Shown piece by piece: positions 13,446 to 17,041 of a DNA stretch of 17,041 nucleotides (positions are counted from its first letter, which is position 1; the number at the start of each line of letters is the position of its first letter). The notes beneath the pieces were generated by a model, which saw only the letters and a program-made list of their open reading frames with translations, was not told where the DNA came from and made no database searches. Made by a program: the position numbers and the translations under genes. This DNA comes from Bacillota bacterium. GTDB lineage: Bacteria; Bacillota; Clostridia; Christensenellales; CAG-138. Location: NCBI GenBank assembly GCA_023416895.1, contig JAEZGQ010000113.1, positions 1-17,041 of the forward strand. Direction: 5' to 3'.

Positions 13446-14315
13446 ATGCGGTTATCCACTTCCACAAATATTTATTTCAACAGGCCGGGCGGAAACAAGA
13501 TGAGCATTGTAGAGTCCATGCGTGCCTGCGCCGCTGCGGGCTACAGGGTGATGGACCTTAATTTTCTTGACTGTACGACCTTCCGCCTTCCGTTTGTAAC
13601 GGATTGTTACATGAAGTGGACGGAGGAGATCGCGCTTGCCGCAAACGGGCTCCAAATCGAATTCAGCCAGGCGCATGCACCGTTTTATAATGTTTGCGAT
13701 GCGAGTTTTCAGGACCGCGACTTTCTGGATAAGATGATTCTTCGTGCCGTGGAATGTGCGGGTATCTTAAAAATTAAAAACCTCATCATCCACGCAGGTA
13801 CGGACTATGCCACGATGGAACTCGTTCGTGCCTCCAAACGGAAAAACCGGGAATATTTTCTTCCCGTGATTGAATATGCGCAGGCACATGGCGTATCTTT
13901 GGTATTTGAAAACCTTTGGGATATGAACATCCGCCCGCTGCGCCGCTATACGGGCAACGCTGAAGAGCTGGTGGATTTTGTGGACATGCTTGGTGCGCCA
14001 GTCGGCATTTGCTACGATACCGACCACGCTACGCTTATGGGGCAAAGCCATACGGAAAACCTTAAGCTGATTGGCAAACGGCTCGTTGCCACACATATTT
14101 CTGACTGTATTTCCATAGAGTGCGACCACATTCTTCCCTATTCGGGAAAGACGGATTGGGATGAGGTGACCTCGGCTCTTAAAAGCATTGGATATACGGG
14201 CGATTTCACCTATGAGATCCACCGCTATACGCAAAGCCTGCCGGATGCGCTCGTGCATTCGGCGCTCGTACACAGCGTAGCCGTGGGGAATCATTTGATT
14301 TCGCTCTGCCTTTAG
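13446..14315 (+). CDS. Xylose-isomerase-like TIM barrel sugar epimerase/isomerase
   Basis: This is a probable metal-dependent sugar isomerase, epimerase or lyase (289 residues). The fold is shown by the alternation of strands and helices and by the four expected metal ligands of the family: E155 (VFENLW), D191 (CYDTDHA, followed by H194), H217 (THISD) and E257 (TYEIH). The N-terminal part (YRVMDLNFLD, then FSQAHAPF with the active-site histidine and IIHAGTD) also fits. It begins three bases after the phosphatase stop, with no strong ribosome binding site of its own, so translational coupling is likely. Relatives act on ketoses, inosose, hydroxypyruvate and related compounds; the sequence does not tell which. 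Confidence 0.88.
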   Translation: MRLSTSTNIYFNRPGGNKMSIVESMRACAAAGYRVMDLNFLDCTTFRLPFVTDCYMKWTEEIALAANGLQIEFSQAHAPFYNVCDASFQDRDFLDKMILRAVECAGILKIKNLIIHAGTDYATMELVRASKRKNREYFLPVIEYAQAHGVSLVFENLWDMNIRPLRRYTGNAEELVDFVDMLGAPVGICYDTDHATLMGQSHTENLKLIGKRLVATHISDCISIECDHILPYSGKTDWDEVTSALKSIGYTGDFTYEIHRYTQSLPDALVHSALVHSVAVGNHLISLCL

Positions 14316-14339
14316 ATATCGATTTTTGGAGGAACAGAC

Positions 14340-15476
14340 ATGCAAAGCTATGACAATGCTATGAGAAGGCAGGTATACAGCCTTCCATCGCTAATCGAAG
14401 AACAATATCGGGACTTGGAGCCCAAAACAAGAAAGGTGCTTACCACGCCCGAAATTTTCTCCGTACAGCGCATTGTGCTGACGGGCTGTGGGGATTCGCA
14501 TGCTGCGGCCATGGCGACCAAGTACACCTTTGAACGGCTGACGGGCATTCCCACGGAAGTGGTGCCCGCCATAGAGCTTGCGCGCAACTACGATGAACGA
14601 CAGCTCGGTTTTGCGCCCCATAACCCCCTTGTGATTGCGGTGAGCAATTCCGGAAACGTCGCGCGCGTCGGCGAGGCGATCAAACGCGTTGTCAAGCATG
14701 GAGCGTTTGCGCTCGGCATTACGGGAAACGAGAATTCGCTCTTAGGCGAAAGCGCCTCGCGCGTTTTGCCGCTGAATGTGCCTCAGTTTGAATCCGCCCC
14801 GGGCACGCGGTCATATTTGGTTTCCGTTCTAGCGCTGCTTCTTATGGCAATCCGCATCGGCGAGGTGCGCGGCAGGTACACAATGGATCAAGCCATGGCG
14901 TACCGAAACGACATCCTTCGCCAAGGCGTGCTTTTAGAGGAAATGCTCCCCGCTATGGACGCATCCATGTATAAGCTTGCCGACAAGTGGAGGGGTATGG
15001 AAGCCTTTGACTTCATCGCAAGCGGCAGCGATTACGCCGCCGCGTTTTACGGGCACGCCAAGGTGTTTGAAGCCATGGGCAAATACGCTATGTGCGTCAA
15101 CACCGAGGAATGGCTGCACTTGAACTTCTTCATGCGCCGCTTCGACAAAATAGGTACCGTTGTGATATGCAATTCGGAAAATCCAGCACTTAGCCGCACA
15201 GCGGAACTTGTCAGCCATTCGGCAAAAGACCTCAACCGCTCCACGCTCGTTGTTTCCGATGAACTTGCGTTCCCGCTCAATGGGGCGGAGCATGTTGCCG
15301 TACCGAAAAGCGGCTTTGCGCAAACGGGCGTGTTGACGCAGTTCGTGCCCCTCGCACTTTTGGCGGGCTACATCGGCGAGATGATCGGCGAGAAGGATGG
15401 GCGCGGCTGCGAGGGCAACTGGAGCTTTTGTACCGGTGGCGCGGCCATAAAAAACAGCGAGATCATCGTTTTATAG
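14340..15476 (+). CDS. Two-SIS-domain sugar isomerase/deglycase (GlmS-C/FrlB-like)
   Basis: SIS domains bind phosphosugars. This 378-residue protein has two, as in the isomerase half of glucosamine-6-phosphate synthase, in AgaS and in the fructoselysine-6-phosphate deglycase FrlB. The first SIS shows GCGDS (49-53) and the phosphate loop VSNSGN (102-106); the second begins near FDFIASGSDYAAA. The catalytic region reads CVNTEEWLHLNFFMR, where FrlB-type enzymes carry an E-x-x-H segment; the E and H spacing is kept although the rest differs. No glutaminase domain is present, so it is not GlmS. GGAGG lies before the start at good distance. Likely reaction types are aldose-ketose isomerisation or cleavage of a C-N bond in a phosphorylated Amadori-type compound (inference). 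Confidence 0.85.
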   Translation: MQSYDNAMRRQVYSLPSLIEEQYRDLEPKTRKVLTTPEIFSVQRIVLTGCGDSHAAAMATKYTFERLTGIPTEVVPAIELARNYDERQLGFAPHNPLVIAVSNSGNVARVGEAIKRVVKHGAFALGITGNENSLLGESASRVLPLNVPQFESAPGTRSYLVSVLALLLMAIRIGEVRGRYTMDQAMAYRNDILRQGVLLEEMLPAMDASMYKLADKWRGMEAFDFIASGSDYAAAFYGHAKVFEAMGKYAMCVNTEEWLHLNFFMRRFDKIGTVVICNSENPALSRTAELVSHSAKDLNRSTLVVSDELAFPLNGAEHVAVPKSGFAQTGVLTQFVPLALLAGYIGEMIGEKDGRGCEGNWSFCTGGAAIKNSEIIVL

Positions 15477-15484
15477 GAGGCGCT

Positions 15485-15907
15485 ATGTTAAAGAACTTTA
15501 AGCTTCAAACGCAAGAACGGGATGTGGTATCCCTTACGGAGGAGATTAAGGCGTTCGTTGCGGAAAGCGGCGTGCAAGAGGGGCTTTGTGTGGTCATGAT
15601 ACCGCACACCACCGCAGCGCTTACCATCACCTCGTTTTGGGATCCCAATGGGTTTTTGGATTTGCAGGATGAGGTCTGCCGCCTTGTTCCTACGCGGGTC
15701 GATTTCAAGCATCAGCACGACACGCCGCAGGATGCTGCGGGGCATGTAAAATCATCCTTGATCGGCACTTCTCTCACGTTGATCGTTCACGAAGGAAAGC
15801 TTCTTTTGGGGCACTCCCAGGGTGTTTATTTTATGGAGTTCGATGGCCCGCGCAGCCGTGAATATTTCGTAAAGCTGCAAGCCGACGCAAACGGCGTCGC
15901 CTCTTAA
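15485..15907 (+). CDS. yjbQ: YjbQ/UPF0047 family protein
   Basis: This is a small single-domain protein (140 residues, the family norm). Family hallmarks: PHTTAALTI (H41), H78-D79 and GHVKSSLIG (H87), then LGHSQGVYFMEFDGPRSRE near the end. The three histidines are the expected metal site. Some family members have weak thiamine-phosphate synthase activity, but the true role is unsettled. Two normally conserved places differ: after HTTAALTI most relatives have N-E-N-x-D-P-D, here TSFWDPNGF; and LGTWQGI is LGHSQGV. AGGAGG (15475-15480) overlaps the stop of the upstream gene, so the genes are coupled and the ATG at 15485 is the start. Its place inside a sugar catabolic operon suggests a dedicated metabolic step, not thiamine synthesis. 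Confidence 0.88.
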   Translation: MLKNFKLQTQERDVVSLTEEIKAFVAESGVQEGLCVVMIPHTTAALTITSFWDPNGFLDLQDEVCRLVPTRVDFKHQHDTPQDAAGHVKSSLIGTSLTLIVHEGKLLLGHSQGVYFMEFDGPRSREYFVKLQADANGVAS

Positions 15908-15930
15908 TCGAACAAAGAAGGATGGACGTA

Positions 15931-16878
15931 ATGAGAAAGGTCATTTTAGATTGCGATCCCGGCATGGATGACTCCATGGCAATCGTCATGGCGGCAAAGT
16001 CAGAGGCGCTAAAGCTTCTGGCCGTTACGACGGTGAGCGGCAACTATCCCGTAGAGGTAACAAGCCGAAACGCGCGGAAGGTGCTTGAAATGCTTTCACG
16101 CACGGATATTCCCGTGGCGCGCGGCATGGCACACCCCATGGTTCGTCAAAGCCCCAAGGACCCCTTTACGCACGGTGCCGACGGTCAGGCGGAAAACAAT
16201 CTTCCCGAACCGAAAACACCGCTTTCAGCGCTCCATGCAGCGGACTTAATCATAGAGCTCGTTACGACAAACCCGGGCGAAGTGGCAATTTTGTGCACAG
16301 GCCCGATGACCAACCTGGCGATGGCAATCACAAAGGCGCCTGAGATCGTACCGATGATCGAATCTGTCATTGCCATATCCGGCGCGTTCGGCTTAAATGA
16401 ATACGCCTTTTTGAATGCGACGGGCGACACCCCGCAAAGCGAATGGAACGTGTACGTTGACCCAGAGGCGGCGGACATTGTTTACCGCTCGGGTGTAAAG
16501 CTTGTGGCGCTCGGGCTGGATATTGCGACGCATTTTTTAGTAAATTTTTCGGAAGCGCAGATTGCCGCTTTTGCGGCAAGCGACCGCGAAGAGGCACGCT
16601 TTTTGAGCCGCGCAATCCGCTTTGTGAACGACAGAGGCTTTGAGGCCTACTGCACCATCATCGATTGCATGGCGGTCGGTTACGCAATCGACCCCACACT
16701 CGTCAATACAAAGGCATACCGCGTCGGCGTAGAAACAAAAGACGGGCTTACGCTCGGCATGACGGTGCGCGACGGCCGCCACCACCATGTGTGGGAGCAG
16801 CTCCCGCTTGTAAACGTCGGCATTACCGCGGACCACGGCAGGTTCTTGCAGCTTTTGAGCGAGCTTACCTTGCAATAA
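15931..16878 (+). CDS. Inosine/uridine-preferring nucleoside hydrolase family protein
   Basis: This is a probable N-ribohydrolase: it would cleave the N-glycosidic bond of a nucleoside into free base and ribose. The 315 residues carry the calcium-binding signature DxDPGxDD (D7, D9, D13, D14), the ribose-binding ASGN-region equivalent (NATGDTPQSEWNVYVDPEAA, with E171 and N173) and the distal calcium ligand D245 in IIDCMAV. In classical members the residue before that aspartate is the catalytic histidine (H-D-P/A); here it is I244, so leaving-group activation must differ. The ATG at 15931 is chosen because AAGGA lies about ten bases upstream; an in-frame ATG nine bases earlier sits directly on that site. 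The next gene, also for nucleoside chemistry, begins 16 bases after the stop. Confidence 0.9.
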   Translation: MRKVILDCDPGMDDSMAIVMAAKSEALKLLAVTTVSGNYPVEVTSRNARKVLEMLSRTDIPVARGMAHPMVRQSPKDPFTHGADGQAENNLPEPKTPLSALHAADLIIELVTTNPGEVAILCTGPMTNLAMAITKAPEIVPMIESVIAISGAFGLNEYAFLNATGDTPQSEWNVYVDPEAADIVYRSGVKLVALGLDIATHFLVNFSEAQIAAFAASDREEARFLSRAIRFVNDRGFEAYCTIIDCMAVGYAIDPTLVNTKAYRVGVETKDGLTLGMTVRDGRHHHVWEQLPLVNVGITADHGRFLQLLSELTLQ

Positions 16879-16894
16879 CTTGGAGGCACAGACT

Positions 16895-17041
16895 GTGAAA
16901 AGAGAAGAAATAATCTACATTGCGGGCCCTGAGTGCTTTTATAAAAACGGCATGGAGCTGCTCAATGCCATGCGGCGGCTTTCGGAGGCGCAAGGCTTCC
17001 AAGTTTCGCTGCCAAATGACGTTCCGCTTAAGCTTGACCAT
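16895..17041 (+). CDS. Nucleoside 2-deoxyribosyltransferase-like protein, partial (window end)
   Basis: Only 49 codons are inside the window. The start is GTG, supported by GGAGG at 16882-16886, eight bases upstream. The visible N-terminus reads IIYIAGPECFYKNG, matching the [IV]Y[LI]AGP-x-[CV]F opening of nucleoside 2-deoxyribosyltransferases and related nucleotide N-hydrolases (Rcl/DNPH1, MilB-type). The segment QGFQVSLPND then fits the following strand. These enzymes exchange or hydrolyse the base of (deoxy)nucleosides or nucleotides through a glutamate nucleophile, which would lie beyond the window. It continues the same operon and is the second N-glycoside enzyme in a row. Family call is good; function within the family is open. 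Confidence 0.75.
   Translation, partial: MKREEIIYIAGPECFYKNGMELLNAMRRLSEAQGFQVSLPNDVPLKLDH

Overview
The window looks like chromosome of a Gram-positive, probably clostridial (Bacillota), bacterium. The evidence is indirect: strong AGGAGG-type ribosome binding sites, two lipobox lipoproteins, consensus sigma-A promoters, a CUT1 sugar ABC operon with no ATPase gene of its own, and roughly even base composition. No RNA gene, CRISPR array, insertion sequence or phage gene was recognised.

Left part (1-5781). A decayed zinc-ribbon remnant lies at the left edge. It is followed by a compact plus-strand operon for a MacB/LolCDE-like ABC system: two different FtsX-type permeases and one ATPase (381-4198). 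After a short gap without genes come two minus-strand genes: a small DUF2442-like protein and a lipoprotein with two copies of a beta-rich domain. A clear hairpin terminator separates these two. The 184-base region upstream of the lipoprotein is shared with a response regulator transcribed the other way, and it holds two perfect palindromes.

Middle (5782-8441). A two-component pair is arranged tail to tail: an OmpR-type regulator on plus and a sensor kinase on minus, with the stop codons touching. No terminator lies at the junction. A plus-strand terminator is embedded in the kinase gene about 115 bases past the regulator stop. A minus-strand terminator lies beyond the far end of the regulator gene. 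The two transcripts should therefore overlap, and the kinase transcript would cover the whole regulator gene. This is the most unusual architecture in the window.

Right part (8442-17041). A GntR/HutC repressor is divergent from a long operon that runs off the window: two sugar-type permeases, a solute-binding lipoprotein, a Cof-type HAD phosphatase, a xylose-isomerase-like TIM barrel, a two-SIS-domain isomerase or deglycase, a YjbQ-family protein, a nucleoside hydrolase homologue and the start of a nucleoside 2-deoxyribosyltransferase-like protein. Two near-consensus promoters lie back to back, with candidate operators placed to repress both. Transporter, isomerases, phosphatase and two N-glycoside enzymes together suggest uptake and breakdown (or salvage) of a nucleoside-like or N-glycosylated compound. 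I do not recognise this gene combination as a named pathway. The hydrolase and the YjbQ protein both differ from their families at normally conserved positions. The substrate is inference.
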